A DNA stretch of 36,725 bases from Porcipelethomonas sp964621265 (GTDB lineage Bacteria; Bacillota; Clostridia; Oscillospirales; Ruminococcaceae): assembly GCA_964621265.1 (NCBI GenBank), contig CAZULQ010000017.1, forward strand, positions 1 through 36,725. The letters run 5' to 3'. This document shows, piece by piece, positions 7,751-15,624 of the stretch. Numbering within the stretch: the first letter of the stretch is position 1; the number at the start of each line of letters is the position of its first letter. Made by a program: the position numbers and the translations under genes. The notes under the pieces were generated by a model that saw only the letters and a program-made list of their open reading frames with translations, made no database searches and was not told the DNA's origin.

Positions 7751-9310
7751 TTAATAATCGCCTGATGTATCTTCCATAAGTCTGAACTCGATATCGAAAT
7801 ATGAAATTGTCATATCCTCTTCGATTCTCGCACATTCGGCAGAAAGTTTATCTCCGGCCTTTTTGCCGTCAAGCACTGCATTCAGGTCATCATATGTCTG
7901 AACATCTTTTCCGTTTACTGAAAGAATGAAATCGCCTGATTTCAGTTCTGTATTAGCAATATCACAATCCTCGCTGATTTCTGTTATCCACAGTCCTCTC
8001 AGCTTGTCAGGAATGTCACGGTCGTACTTTTCTCTGAATTCGGCAAGTATCATTTCATTATCCATTGAATAGAATGTAATTCCGATTTTGAATCGTCCGC
8101 TGATATAGCCGTTTGTGATAAGTTCTTCAATTATTGGTTTTGCTTCGTTTATAGTAATGGCAAAGCCAAGTCCTTCATAAGCAATTCCCTCATAGCTTGC
8201 TTCTACATATTTTGATGATGTGATACCGATAACCTGACCATACATGTTGATAAGCGCACCGCCGGAATTTCCCGGACTTATTGCCGCATCAGTCTGAATA
8301 CAGTTCATTTCAAAGCCGGTTGATTCCGCCTTGATTTTTCTGTCAAGGCCCGAAACGATTCCCTCTGTAATCGAACCTGTAAGACCCGCAGGATTTCCGA
8401 TTGCAACAACCTGTTCGCCAAGAACCGTCTCATCAGAATTTCCAAGCGTTGCACATGGAAGATTCTGCGCTTCAATCTTTATAACGGCAATATCCGTTTT
8501 GGTATCACGTCCTGCAATCATAGCTTCATACTTTTTTCCGTCACTTGTCGAAACAACATAACTGTCAGCTTCCACTATATCCTTGCCAAGTCCCATGGTA
8601 TAGGAATCAAGAACATGTGTGTTTGTAACGATATAACCATCAGTTGTAATGATAATTCCCGAACCCGTACCGATTACAGCTTCAGGGAATTTACTGTTAT
8701 AGGCATAGATTTCAACAATCTGCGGTCTGATATACTCAGCCAGACCCTCAGGTGTATATCTTCCGTTTTCATCAACATATTCTGCCGAATCATTATCCTC
8801 AGGCTTGCTTTGCTGCATAAGTGAAACAGATGAGCCACCCGCCTTTTCATTAAATGCAAGGCTGCCCTGCTGTAAATCAGTAAATATGCAGTAAACCGTC
8901 AGCACAGAAATCATGATAAATATAAGCACAAGCATTATTGCTGCAAATATCCCTGTCTTTCTGCTTTCCTTTTTAGGTTCAGCCACCCATTCTCCGTACA
9001 TATTATATCTTTCCTGTGGCAAATCACCGAAAAAAGTATTCTGATTATTTCCCTGATATGCCGCATTGCTGTTATAAGCAAACATATTGTTCTGTTGCTG
9101 TGTCTGCTGTACCTGCACAGACTGCATATCAGGCTGTGCATATCCTGACGGAAACTGCGCAGAACTGTTTTCCGCTGCAGGACTTGACATCTCAGCATTT
9201 CCGCCCACACCACTCACATCGGAACTTTCAGAACACATATTATTCTGACCGTTTATATCACTGCTTTCAGACGTTGCCCCGTCCTTTAAAAGCTCATTAT
9301 TATCATTCAT
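7751..9310 (-). CDS. HtrA/DegP-like membrane-anchored serine protease
   Basis: Quality-control protease of 519 aa. The first 115 residues are a cytosolic, Ser/Asn/Gln-rich, low-complexity tail. One membrane segment spans about 120-142. The trypsin-like domain (about 190-375) faces outside. The triad is His232 (IVTNTHVLD), Asp273 (DTKTDIAVIK) and Ser349 (SPGNSGGALI). A single PDZ domain (about 425-510, GDFILSVNGKDVQTYDDLNA) ends the protein. Such proteases degrade misfolded exported proteins at the membrane-wall interface. It begins 27 bp after the response regulator and ends 11 bp before the GH43 gene. A response regulator next to htrA recalls the walRKHIJ-htrA clusters of Bacilli, but no kinase or WalHIJ is here. 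The start ATG at 9310 has AAGGAG about 11 nt upstream, slightly far. Confidence 0.93.
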   Translation of the reverse strand: MNDNNELLKDGATSESSDINGQNNMCSESSDVSGVGGNAEMSSPAAENSSAQFPSGYAQPDMQSVQVQQTQQQNNMFAYNSNAAYQGNNQNTFFGDLPQERYNMYGEWVAEPKKESRKTGIFAAIMLVLIFIMISVLTVYCIFTDLQQGSLAFNEKAGGSSVSLMQQSKPEDNDSAEYVDENGRYTPEGLAEYIRPQIVEIYAYNSKFPEAVIGTGSGIIITTDGYIVTNTHVLDSYTMGLGKDIVEADSYVVSTSDGKKYEAMIAGRDTKTDIAVIKIEAQNLPCATLGNSDETVLGEQVVAIGNPAGLTGSITEGIVSGLDRKIKAESTGFEMNCIQTDAAISPGNSGGALINMYGQVIGITSSKYVEASYEGIAYEGLGFAITINEAKPIIEELITNGYISGRFKIGITFYSMDNEMILAEFREKYDRDIPDKLRGLWITEISEDCDIANTELKSGDFILSVNGKDVQTYDDLNAVLDGKKAGDKLSAECARIEEDMTISYFDIEFRLMEDTSGDY

Positions 9311-9337
9311 CTGAATATATTCTCCTTGTTTCTTATA

Positions 9338-10030
9338 TCAGTCTTTGACCTCAAATTTATAGCCGACGCCCCAGACTGTCTTCAGCGCCCACTGGTCAGA
9401 CACTCCGTCAAGCTTTTTTCTGAGTCTCTTGACGTGAACATCAATAGTTCTTGAATCACCATAATACTCAAATCCCCACACCTGGTCAAGAAGCTGGTCA
9501 CGTGTAAAAACAGTATTGGGATTTGATGCCAGACAAAACAGAAGTTCTATTTCCTTCGGAGGAGTCTGTTTCACCTTTCCTGCGATTTTAAGTACATACC
9601 TTGTGATGTTTACAGAAAGCTTGTCGTAATTCACTTCCTGCACCTCAACAGGCTTTGAAACCCTCTGGGTGCGTCTTACAACCGCTTTGATTCTCGCAAG
9701 AACCTCTTTTGCGTCAAACGGCTTTACTATATAGTCATCAGCCCCGAGTTCAAGTCCCAGAACCTTGTCAAAAATCTCGCTTTTTGCCGAAAGCATAAGT
9801 ATCGGAGTATCCGCAACACGACGTATTTCCTGACAGACCTGCCAGCCGTCCTTTCCGGGAATCATGATATCAAGCAGTACAACATCGGGATGAAGCGATT
9901 TGAATTTCACCATTGCTTCATTTCCGTTATTGGAAATAATTGTACTATAACCTTCTTTTTCAAGATATACTTTAAGTAAATCGCAGACATTCTTGTCGTC
10001 ATCAACGATGAGAATTTTATCGAGTGACAT
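9338..10030 (-). CDS. Orphan OmpR-family response regulator (WalR/PhoP-like)
   Basis: Response regulator of 230 aa without a neighbouring kinase. The receiver domain has the acidic pair in ILIVDDD, phospho-acceptor Asp54 (LLDIMIPGKDGW) and the Lys in DDYIVKPF. The winged-helix C-terminus ends KTVWGVGYKFE. I chose ATG 10030 (MSLDKIL, with CTGGAG upstream). A TTG seven codons further up is also in frame, but the start at MSLDKILIVDDD matches the family. It is first in an operon with the HtrA protease and the GH43 enzyme. Its kinase must be encoded elsewhere, or it may be controlled without one. WalR identity is a guess from the htrA neighbour. Confidence 0.92.
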   Translation of the reverse strand: MSLDKILIVDDDKNVCDLLKVYLEKEGYSTIISNNGNEAMVKFKSLHPDVVLLDIMIPGKDGWQVCQEIRRVADTPILMLSAKSEIFDKVLGLELGADDYIVKPFDAKEVLARIKAVVRRTQRVSKPVEVQEVNYDKLSVNITRYVLKIAGKVKQTPPKEIELLFCLASNPNTVFTRDQLLDQVWGFEYYGDSRTIDVHVKRLRKKLDGVSDQWALKTVWGVGYKFEVKD

Positions 10031-10348
10031 ATGAAACTCCAGTCTGCCCAAGTCTTACGTGCAGAAAGCTGTTTTTTAAGAACCTTGCCTTTGCAGAATA
10101 ACCATGAGCTGTTACAAATTAATATTGCATTTTCACTCCTATATTTTTGGCCCATTATAGTGTAAATAAAGCTACTAATAATATTATCAAATTATTCACG
10201 ATTTGTAAATAGTTTAAAATCTTTTTTACTATGTTTTTATTATCGCATTGCATAATATGCACAGTTTTAATCAAGTTTCATTGTGCAAATCTACAAAAAT
10301 AAATCCATTTGATAAAACTTACTTGATTTTTTCCGTAAAGTTGGTAAA
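10031..10348. other. Divergent intergenic region between the response regulator and groES
   Basis: About 320 bp without a gene, up to the groES -10 box. On the minus strand a TATAAT (10154-10159) could be the -10 of the response regulator operon. The matching -35 at 17 nt is ATTATT, far from consensus, and the leader would be about 120 nt. I see no riboswitch that I recognise in that leader. The middle is very AT-rich and holds one small palindrome (TGCATA a TATGCA, 10249-10261). The groES promoter occupies the right end. Confidence 0.5.
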
Positions 10349-10350
10349 AT
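10323..10350 (+). promoter_or_regulatory. groESL sigma-A promoter
   Basis: -35 TTGATT (10323-10328), 16-nt spacer, -10 TAAAAT (10345-10350). The predicted start falls inside the CIRCE operator just downstream, the usual geometry for HrcA repression. Confidence 0.8.
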
Positions 10351-10355
10351 AGTAA

Positions 10356-10382
10356 TTAGCACTCAGACATCACGAGTGCTAA
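10356..10382 (+). promoter_or_regulatory. CIRCE operator (HrcA binding site)
   Basis: Perfect match to the CIRCE consensus: TTAGCACTC (10356-10364), 9-nt spacer, GAGTGCTAA (10374-10382). HrcA is the known repressor of this element in Firmicutes; hrcA itself is not in the window. A second small hairpin (10382-10388 with 10393-10399) directly follows in the leader. Confidence 0.97.
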
Positions 10383-10431
10383 AACGTCCCATGACGTTTA
10401 TCCGCATAAATTTTATTCAGGAGGAACAAAT

Positions 10432-10716
10432 ATGAATATCAAACCATTGGCAGACAGAGTTGTTATCAAGATGACTGAAGCTGAAGAAACTACAAAAAGC
10501 GGTCTCATTCTTGCGTCATCAGCAAAGGAAAAGCCACAGATTGCTGAAGTAGTTGCAGTAGGCCCTGGCGGAACAGTTGACGGCGAAAAGGTTGAAATGT
10601 ACCTCAAGGTCGGCGACAAGGTTCTTTTAAGCAAGTATGCCGGAACAGAAGTTAAGGTTGACGATGTTGAATATACAATCCTCCGTCAGTCTGAAGTTCT
10701 CGCAATTGTGGAATAA
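10432..10716 (+). CDS. groES: GroES co-chaperonin
   Basis: Heptameric lid of the GroEL chaperonin, 94 aa, the normal length. Recognisable family stretches are MNIKPLADRVVIK, the mobile loop EETTKSGLILASSAKEKPQ, VVAVGPG and GDKVLLSKYAGTEVK. AGGAGG at 10419-10424 precedes the ATG. It is the first gene of the groESL operon, 48 bp before groEL, behind the CIRCE operator, so it should be induced when HrcA loses activity under heat or misfolding stress. Confidence 0.98.
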   Translation: MNIKPLADRVVIKMTEAEETTKSGLILASSAKEKPQIAEVVAVGPGGTVDGEKVEMYLKVGDKVLLSKYAGTEVKVDDVEYTILRQSEVLAIVE

Positions 10717-10764
10717 TTTTAAATACACACAAATATTTTTTATAAAAAAGGAGTCTGATTAATT

Positions 10765-12393
10765 ATGGCAAAGGATATCAAATACGGCGAAGAAGCCAGA
10801 AAATCCTTACAGGCAGGTATTGACAAGCTTGCTGATACAGTAAAAATCACACTTGGTCCTAAAGGCAGAAACGTTGTTTTAGACAAGAAGTTCGGCGCAC
10901 CGCTCGTTACAAATGACGGTGTTACAATCGCAAAGGAAATTGAGCTTGAGGACGCTTTTGAAAACATGGGCGCTCAGATGCTCAAGGAAGTTGCTACAAA
11001 GACAAACGATGCCGCAGGTGACGGTACAACAACAGCTACTCTCCTTGCACAGGCTATGATTCGTGAAGGTATGAAGAACATTGCTGCCGGTGCAAACCCA
11101 ATGATTGTAAAGAAGGGTATGGCAAAGGCTGTTGAAACAGCAGTCGGCACAGTTATCGCAAACTCAAAGACTGTTGAAGGCTCTGAAGACATCGCAAGAG
11201 TTGCAACAGTTTCATCAGCTGATGAAAACGTTGGTAAGCTTATCGCTGACGCTATGGAAAAGGTTACAGCTGAAGGCGTTATCACAATCGAAGAAAGCAA
11301 GACTGCTGAAACTTACAGCGAAGTTGTTGAAGGTATGCAGTTTGACAGAGGCTATATCAGCCCATACATGGTTACAGACACAGAAAAGATGGAAGCAGTT
11401 TATGATGACCCGTTTATCCTCATCACAGACAAGAAGATTGCTTCAATCCAGGAAATTCTTCCGCTTCTCGAACAGCTTGTTCAGTCAGGCAAGAAGCTTG
11501 TTATCATCGCAGAGGACATCGAAGGCGAAGCTCTTACAACACTTATCCTCAACAATCTCAGAGGAACATTCAAGTGTGCGGCTGTAAAGGCACCTGGTTT
11601 CGGTGACAGACGTAAGGAAATGCTCAAGGATATCGCAATCTTAACAGGCGGTGAAGTTATTTCTGACGAACTCGGTCTTGACCTCAAGGAAACAACAATC
11701 GACCAGCTCGGCTCTGCAAGACAGGTTGTTATCCAGAAGGAAAACACAATCATCGTTGACGGTCTTGGCAACAGCTCAGAAATCCAGAACAGAGTTGCTC
11801 AGATTAAGTCACAGATTGAAACAACAACATCTGACTTTGACAGAGAAAAGCTTCAGGAAAGACTTGCGAAGCTCGCAGGCGGTGTTGCAGTAATCAAGGT
11901 TGGTGCAGCAACAGAAATCGAAATGAAGGAAAAGAAGCTCAGAATCGAAGACGCTCTTGCAGCTACTAAGGCGGCTGTTGAAGAAGGTATCGTAGCAGGC
12001 GGCGGTACAGCGCTTATTAATGCCATTCCGGCAGTTGAAGAGCTTATCCCGACTCTTGAAGGCGATGAAAAGACAGGTGCACAGATTATCCTCAGAGCAC
12101 TTGAAGAACCTGTACGTCAGATTGCACGCAATGCAGGTCTTGAAGGCAGTGTTATCATCGATACAATCAAGCGTTCAGGCAAGGCTGGCTACGGCTTTGA
12201 CGCATACAACGAAACATACGTTGATATGATTCCAGCAGGTATCGTTGACCCGACTAAGGTTACACGTTCAGCTCTCCAGAATGCGGCATCAGTTGCAGCA
12301 ATGGTTCTCACAACAGAAAGTCTCGTTGCAGACCTTCCTGAACCGGAAGCAGCTCCTGCAATGCCACAGGGCGGCATGGGCGGTATGTATTAA
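10765..12393 (+). CDS. groEL: GroEL chaperonin (Hsp60)
   Basis: ATP-driven 14-mer folding chamber, 542 aa, full length. Seen are the N-terminal MAKDIKYGEEARKSLQAGID, the ATP-site segments TLGPKGRNVVLDK and GDGTTTATLLAQ, the apical-domain GFGDRRKEML, the GGGTALI segment and the flexible C-terminal tail ending MPQGGMGGMY (Gly-Gly-Met repeats). AAAAGGAG lies before the ATG. It is co-transcribed with groES and followed by a strong terminator. Confidence 0.98.
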   Translation: MAKDIKYGEEARKSLQAGIDKLADTVKITLGPKGRNVVLDKKFGAPLVTNDGVTIAKEIELEDAFENMGAQMLKEVATKTNDAAGDGTTTATLLAQAMIREGMKNIAAGANPMIVKKGMAKAVETAVGTVIANSKTVEGSEDIARVATVSSADENVGKLIADAMEKVTAEGVITIEESKTAETYSEVVEGMQFDRGYISPYMVTDTEKMEAVYDDPFILITDKKIASIQEILPLLEQLVQSGKKLVIIAEDIEGEALTTLILNNLRGTFKCAAVKAPGFGDRRKEMLKDIAILTGGEVISDELGLDLKETTIDQLGSARQVVIQKENTIIVDGLGNSSEIQNRVAQIKSQIETTTSDFDREKLQERLAKLAGGVAVIKVGAATEIEMKEKKLRIEDALAATKAAVEEGIVAGGGTALINAIPAVEELIPTLEGDEKTGAQIILRALEEPVRQIARNAGLEGSVIIDTIKRSGKAGYGFDAYNETYVDMIPAGIVDPTKVTRSALQNAASVAAMVLTTESLVADLPEPEAAPAMPQGGMGGMY

Positions 12394-12420
12394 TCTGCTC
12401 CCAAAAATATTATATAAAAC

Positions 12421-12453
12421 TAACGGCAGTCCGAAAAATTCGGACTGCCGTTA
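12421..12453 (+). terminator. groESL terminator
   Basis: A 15-bp stem (12421-12435 with 12439-12453) with a 3-nt loop, followed by AATTTTATT. It ends the groESL transcript 28 nt after the groEL stop. Confidence 0.9.
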
Positions 12454-12456
12454 ATT

Positions 12457-12625
12457 TTATTCAACAGGATAAAAACTGCACTGTGTTATTGTACTACCAT
12501 TTTCATCATATTCCATCAGAAAAATATAATAATCCTCGCCCTGCGGATACCACGTTGTATAACCATATCCTTCCTCAACCGAAATTAAACATGAAAAGTG
12601 CGGCTAAAATATAGATTAATAACAT
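12457..12625 (-). pseudogene. Remnant of a small exported or membrane protein gene, frameshifted
   Basis: On the minus strand a strong ribosome site (GAGGAGGACAACG) precedes ATG 12625. It opens a hydrophobic, signal-like peptide, MLLIYILAALFMFNFG, which stops at TGA (12575-12577). In the neighbouring frame, with no start codon of its own after a TAG, the sequence stays open to TAA 12457-12459 and encodes VEEGYGYTTWYPQGEDYYIF and on to CSFYPVE, a protein-like composition. One inserted or lost base near 12580-12600 would join the two into about 57 aa. I do not recognise the family. It could instead be a genuine 16-aa peptide gene with chance sequence downstream. Confidence 0.5.
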
Positions 12626-12804
12626 CGTTGTCCTCCTCACAAATTTATTCACATCAAAAAACGATGACAATTGTATGCAAAAATTGTAAACACCAGCTGA
12701 GAAGAGTGTCTTTAGCAAATAAGAACAGTTTGCACTGGTCGTGCCTTATCTTCATCCTTTCTCAGAATGATAACAGAGCGAATTTGTCCTGTGCGGTCAC
12801 GCAC
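12626..12804. other. Intergenic region between the small-gene remnant and the ABC-F gene
   Basis: About 180 bp without a convincing ORF, promoter or RNA gene; with the preceding remnant it makes a 410-bp stretch lacking an intact gene. At its right edge a nested inverted repeat spans the ABC-F stop codon: outer arms 12776-12783 and 12807-12814 (8 bp), inner arms GTGCG and CGCAC. It has no U-run on the minus strand, so it is a stem-loop at the 3' end of the ABC-F message rather than a clear terminator. Confidence 0.4.
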
Positions 12805-14739
12805 TTATTCGCTCAGCTCAACAATCTCATCAAACATATCATCAGCTTTCTTTTTAAGCTCGTCTATGAGACTGCACTTTTCGTTCATAAGCTCAAAGTC
12901 AGAATAAACTTCCTCCCTTGTGATTTCCTCCTGTAAGACATCAAGCTGTGCCTGTATATCCTCAATCGCAGTTTCAAGTTCTCTGATACGGTTTCTTCTC
13001 TGCGCCTCCAGCTTTTTCTGCTCCTTTGATTTGTAAGCACGGGCATTTTTCTCAGCAGCCGCCTCTGCCGCTTTCTGTGCCTTCTGAGCGTCAATCAGCT
13101 GCTGTTCCTCCATACGGCGCTTTTTGTTTACGTCAAGGTAGTAATCAAAGCCACCCTCATACATTTCAGTACCATCAGTTCTGATTTCAAGCAGTCTGCC
13201 CGCAATTTTATTAAGCAGATAGCGGTCATGCGATACGAAAATAATCGTTCCGTCAAACTCATCAAGTGCATTTTCAATTGCTTCCTTAGCGTCAAGGTCA
13301 AGATGGTTAGTAGGTTCGTCAAGGATGAGCACATTGCCCTTTTCAAGCATCATAAGCGCAAAGCACACCTTTGCTCTCTCGCCACCGCTTATAACTCCCG
13401 TTTCCTTGAAAACATTCTCCCCTACTATGCCGACACTTCCCAGAAGCGAACGTATGTCAAGGTCAGTTAAGATAGGATAATGACGGTGAAGCTCGTCAAT
13501 TACAGTATTGTAAGGGTCAAGATTTGCACTCTCCTGCTCAAAGTAGGAAATTTTAACGTTTGCCGCCCAGCGTATTTTTCCGCCATGCGGTATCATGCCC
13601 TGAATAACCTTTAAAAGCGTTGATTTACCGATACCGTTTTCACCGATAATACCGATTTTCTCGCCACGCTTCACTTCAAAGCTGATATTTTCAGCAAGCG
13701 TTTTTTTACTGCTGCCGCTTCCGACTGTTATGTCAATATCCTTGACGGAGAGTATGTCAAAAGGCGGTGTAACTGCATAATCAAAATGAATGTTTGCATA
13801 GTTTACAGCTGTAACAGGCTTTTCGATAATTTCCATTCTCTCAAGCGCCTTTTCACGGCTTTTTGCACTGTTTGCAGTTGACGCTCTCACCTTGTTTCTG
13901 GCAATATAATCCTCAAGCTTTTCGATTTCCTTCTGCTGTGCGTCATATTCCTTCTGCTGACGGGTTACTGCCTCTTTTTTAAGGCGTGTATAGGCTGTAT
14001 AGTTGCCCTTGTAACGTGTCAGCACTCCCCTTTCAATCTCGCAGACCGAGGTTACAACCTTGTCAAGGAAATAACGGTCATGCGAAACGATAAGCAGTGC
14101 GCCTTTATAGTCTCTCAGATAATCCTCAAGCCAGAGAATTGTCTTGAAATCAAGATGGTTAGTCGGTTCGTCGAGGATAAGAAGATTCGGCTCTTCAAGA
14201 AGCAGTTTTGCAATTGCAAGACGTGTCTTTTCGCCGCCGCTGAAACTGTTGATAGTACGGTTGTACTCATTTTCAGTAAAGCCCATACCGTTTAAGACAG
14301 TCTTGATTTTAACATCAATTGTATAGCCGTCATTTGCTTCGTAATACGCCGCAAGCTGTGAGTATTCCTCAGAAACCTCATCAGAAACAGCCGCATCATC
14401 TCTCATCTGCTTTTCAAGCTGTTTCATACGTTCAAGAGTTGAATCAAGATGGCTGAAAACGCCCTTCATTTCGTCAATGACAGTACTCTCCCTGTCAAGT
14501 CCCGCCATCTGTTCAAGATAACCGATTGAAGTCTTTGACGCAACCGAAACTATACCATCACGCTCAGTTGTTCGGTCAGGAAGCTCCTTTTCTGTAAGAA
14601 TACGTAAAAGAGTTGTTTTTCCGCATCCGTTTACACCGATAAGACCGATTCTGTCCTTCTCATCAATATTGAGACTGACATTTTTGAGTATCTGTCTTCC
14701 GTTATAGTATTTATTTATATTAATTAAGTTTACAAGCAT
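12805..14739 (-). CDS. ABC-F family ATPase (ribosome-associated, duplicated ABC domains)
   Basis: Soluble protein of 644 aa with two ABC ATPase domains and no membrane segment, the ABC-F layout. Domain 1 has Walker A GVNGCGKTT, signature FSGGEKTRLAIA and Walker B LLILDEPTNHLD. Domain 2 has GENGIGKST, ISGGERAKVCFA and VLILDEPTNHLD. Between them is the charged linker that in ABC-F proteins reaches the ribosomal P/E site (about 240-310). After domain 2 comes a long charged coiled-coil C-terminus (about 540-644), as in Uup/YfmR types. Members act in translation or protect ribosomes from antibiotics; nothing here shows resistance. ATG 14739 has GGAGAAAAG upstream. It is divergent from the yabB-like operon. 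Confidence 0.93.
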   Translation of the reverse strand: MLVNLININKYYNGRQILKNVSLNIDEKDRIGLIGVNGCGKTTLLRILTEKELPDRTTERDGIVSVASKTSIGYLEQMAGLDRESTVIDEMKGVFSHLDSTLERMKQLEKQMRDDAAVSDEVSEEYSQLAAYYEANDGYTIDVKIKTVLNGMGFTENEYNRTINSFSGGEKTRLAIAKLLLEEPNLLILDEPTNHLDFKTILWLEDYLRDYKGALLIVSHDRYFLDKVVTSVCEIERGVLTRYKGNYTAYTRLKKEAVTRQQKEYDAQQKEIEKLEDYIARNKVRASTANSAKSREKALERMEIIEKPVTAVNYANIHFDYAVTPPFDILSVKDIDITVGSGSSKKTLAENISFEVKRGEKIGIIGENGIGKSTLLKVIQGMIPHGGKIRWAANVKISYFEQESANLDPYNTVIDELHRHYPILTDLDIRSLLGSVGIVGENVFKETGVISGGERAKVCFALMMLEKGNVLILDEPTNHLDLDAKEAIENALDEFDGTIIFVSHDRYLLNKIAGRLLEIRTDGTEMYEGGFDYYLDVNKKRRMEEQQLIDAQKAQKAAEAAAEKNARAYKSKEQKKLEAQRRNRIRELETAIEDIQAQLDVLQEEITREEVYSDFELMNEKCSLIDELKKKADDMFDEIVELSE

Positions 14740-14771
14740 TGTCTTTTCTCCATTTCTGAAAACATATATAA

Positions 14772-14800
14772 ATTATACCATAACAGGGATTTATTTGCAA
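14772..14800 (-). promoter_or_regulatory. Sigma-A promoter of the ABC-F gene
   Basis: On the minus strand, -35 TTGCAA (14795-14800), 17-nt spacer, extended -10 TGGTATAAT (TATAAT at 14772-14777), ending 32 nt before the ATG. Confidence 0.75.
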
Positions 14801-14826
14801 TAACAGTATAAAAAACCTGCTCAGTA

Positions 14827-14855
14827 TTGAAATTTTCAGAACTTTATGGTATATT
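14827..14855 (+). promoter_or_regulatory. Sigma-A promoter of the methyltransferase-rsmI-pdx operon
   Basis: -35 TTGAAA (14827-14832), 17-nt spacer, -10 TATATT (14850-14855), about 43 nt before the ATG. It lies back to back with the ABC-F promoter. Confidence 0.7.
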
Positions 14856-14898
14856 TATATATGGTTTTAAACAAAAATCCGATTGGAGATTTACATAA

Positions 14899-15624
14899 AT
14901 GAATTTTGAAAAACTCTCGGAAACTCTTGAAATATGCGTAAGCGAGGAACACGGCTTTGGTACTGACGCCTTTCTGCTCGCAAACTTTTCCGAATACAAA
15001 GCAAAGGACATCGCCTGTGACCTCGGAACGGGCTGTGGGATTATTCCGATGATAATGGAGAGAAACGCTCCGCCGAAAATAAATTACGCAGTTGATATTC
15101 AGCCAAAGGCAATAGAACAGCTGAAAATAAGTCTTGAAAAAAGCAAAGTTGACAACATTGTCCCTGTTTGCGCTGATTTAAAGGAACTGTGGGAAGACGC
15201 GCCGCTTGACAGGTGCAGTCTTGTAACATGCAATCCGCCATATAAAGCGGCAAAGGCAGGTATTGAAAGCGAGCTGGACGCTCATAAAATCGCACGTCAT
15301 GAAATATTATGTGATATAAATGATGTATGCCGTGCGGCATCAAGACTTCTCAAATTCGGCGGCAGACTTTGCATATGCAACCGCCCAGAACGCTTAGCTG
15401 ACGTTATAACCGCAATGAAGAATAATAACATAGAACCAAAAAGACTGCGCTTTGTGAGCAAGAACCCTTCAACAGCACCATGGCTTTTTCTGATTGAGGG
15501 AAAAAAAGGCTCAAAGCCGTTTATGAAAATAATGCCACAGCTTTATATCTGGAACGAAAACGGCTATACAGACGAAGCACAGGCCATCTACGGCGCAGGA
15601 CTTGAAAAGGAGACAGATAAATAA
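14899..15624 (+). CDS. yabB: YabB/TrmN6-like N6-adenine methyltransferase
   Basis: SAM-dependent methyltransferase of 241 aa. The SAM site is CDLGTGCGIIP (motif I) followed by the acidic AVDIQ. Motif IV is TCNPPYKA (NPPY), the catalytic motif of N6-adenine methylases. The family modifies a tRNA adenosine (A37 of tRNA-Val1 in the E. coli homologue); the Firmicute substrate is inferred. The stop codon overlaps the rsmI start (TAATG), so the two are translationally coupled. The same pairing (yabB with yabC/rsmI) occurs in Bacillus subtilis. GGAG lies 11 nt before the ATG. Confidence 0.9.
   Translation: MNFEKLSETLEICVSEEHGFGTDAFLLANFSEYKAKDIACDLGTGCGIIPMIMERNAPPKINYAVDIQPKAIEQLKISLEKSKVDNIVPVCADLKELWEDAPLDRCSLVTCNPPYKAAKAGIESELDAHKIARHEILCDINDVCRAASRLLKFGGRLCICNRPERLADVITAMKNNNIEPKRLRFVSKNPSTAPWLFLIEGKKGSKPFMKIMPQLYIWNENGYTDEAQAIYGAGLEKETDK

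Noticed and set aside
7740..7835. N-terminal extension of the GH43 protein overlapping the protease gene
   Set aside because: The extra 32 residues are basic and unlike GH43, and a proper start with a ribosome site exists at 7739.
10031..10150. Possible c-di-GMP riboswitch in the leader of the orphan regulator (a GCAAAGGC stretch)
   Set aside because: The receptor hairpins and the tetraloop-receptor pairing of that class cannot be built from this sequence.
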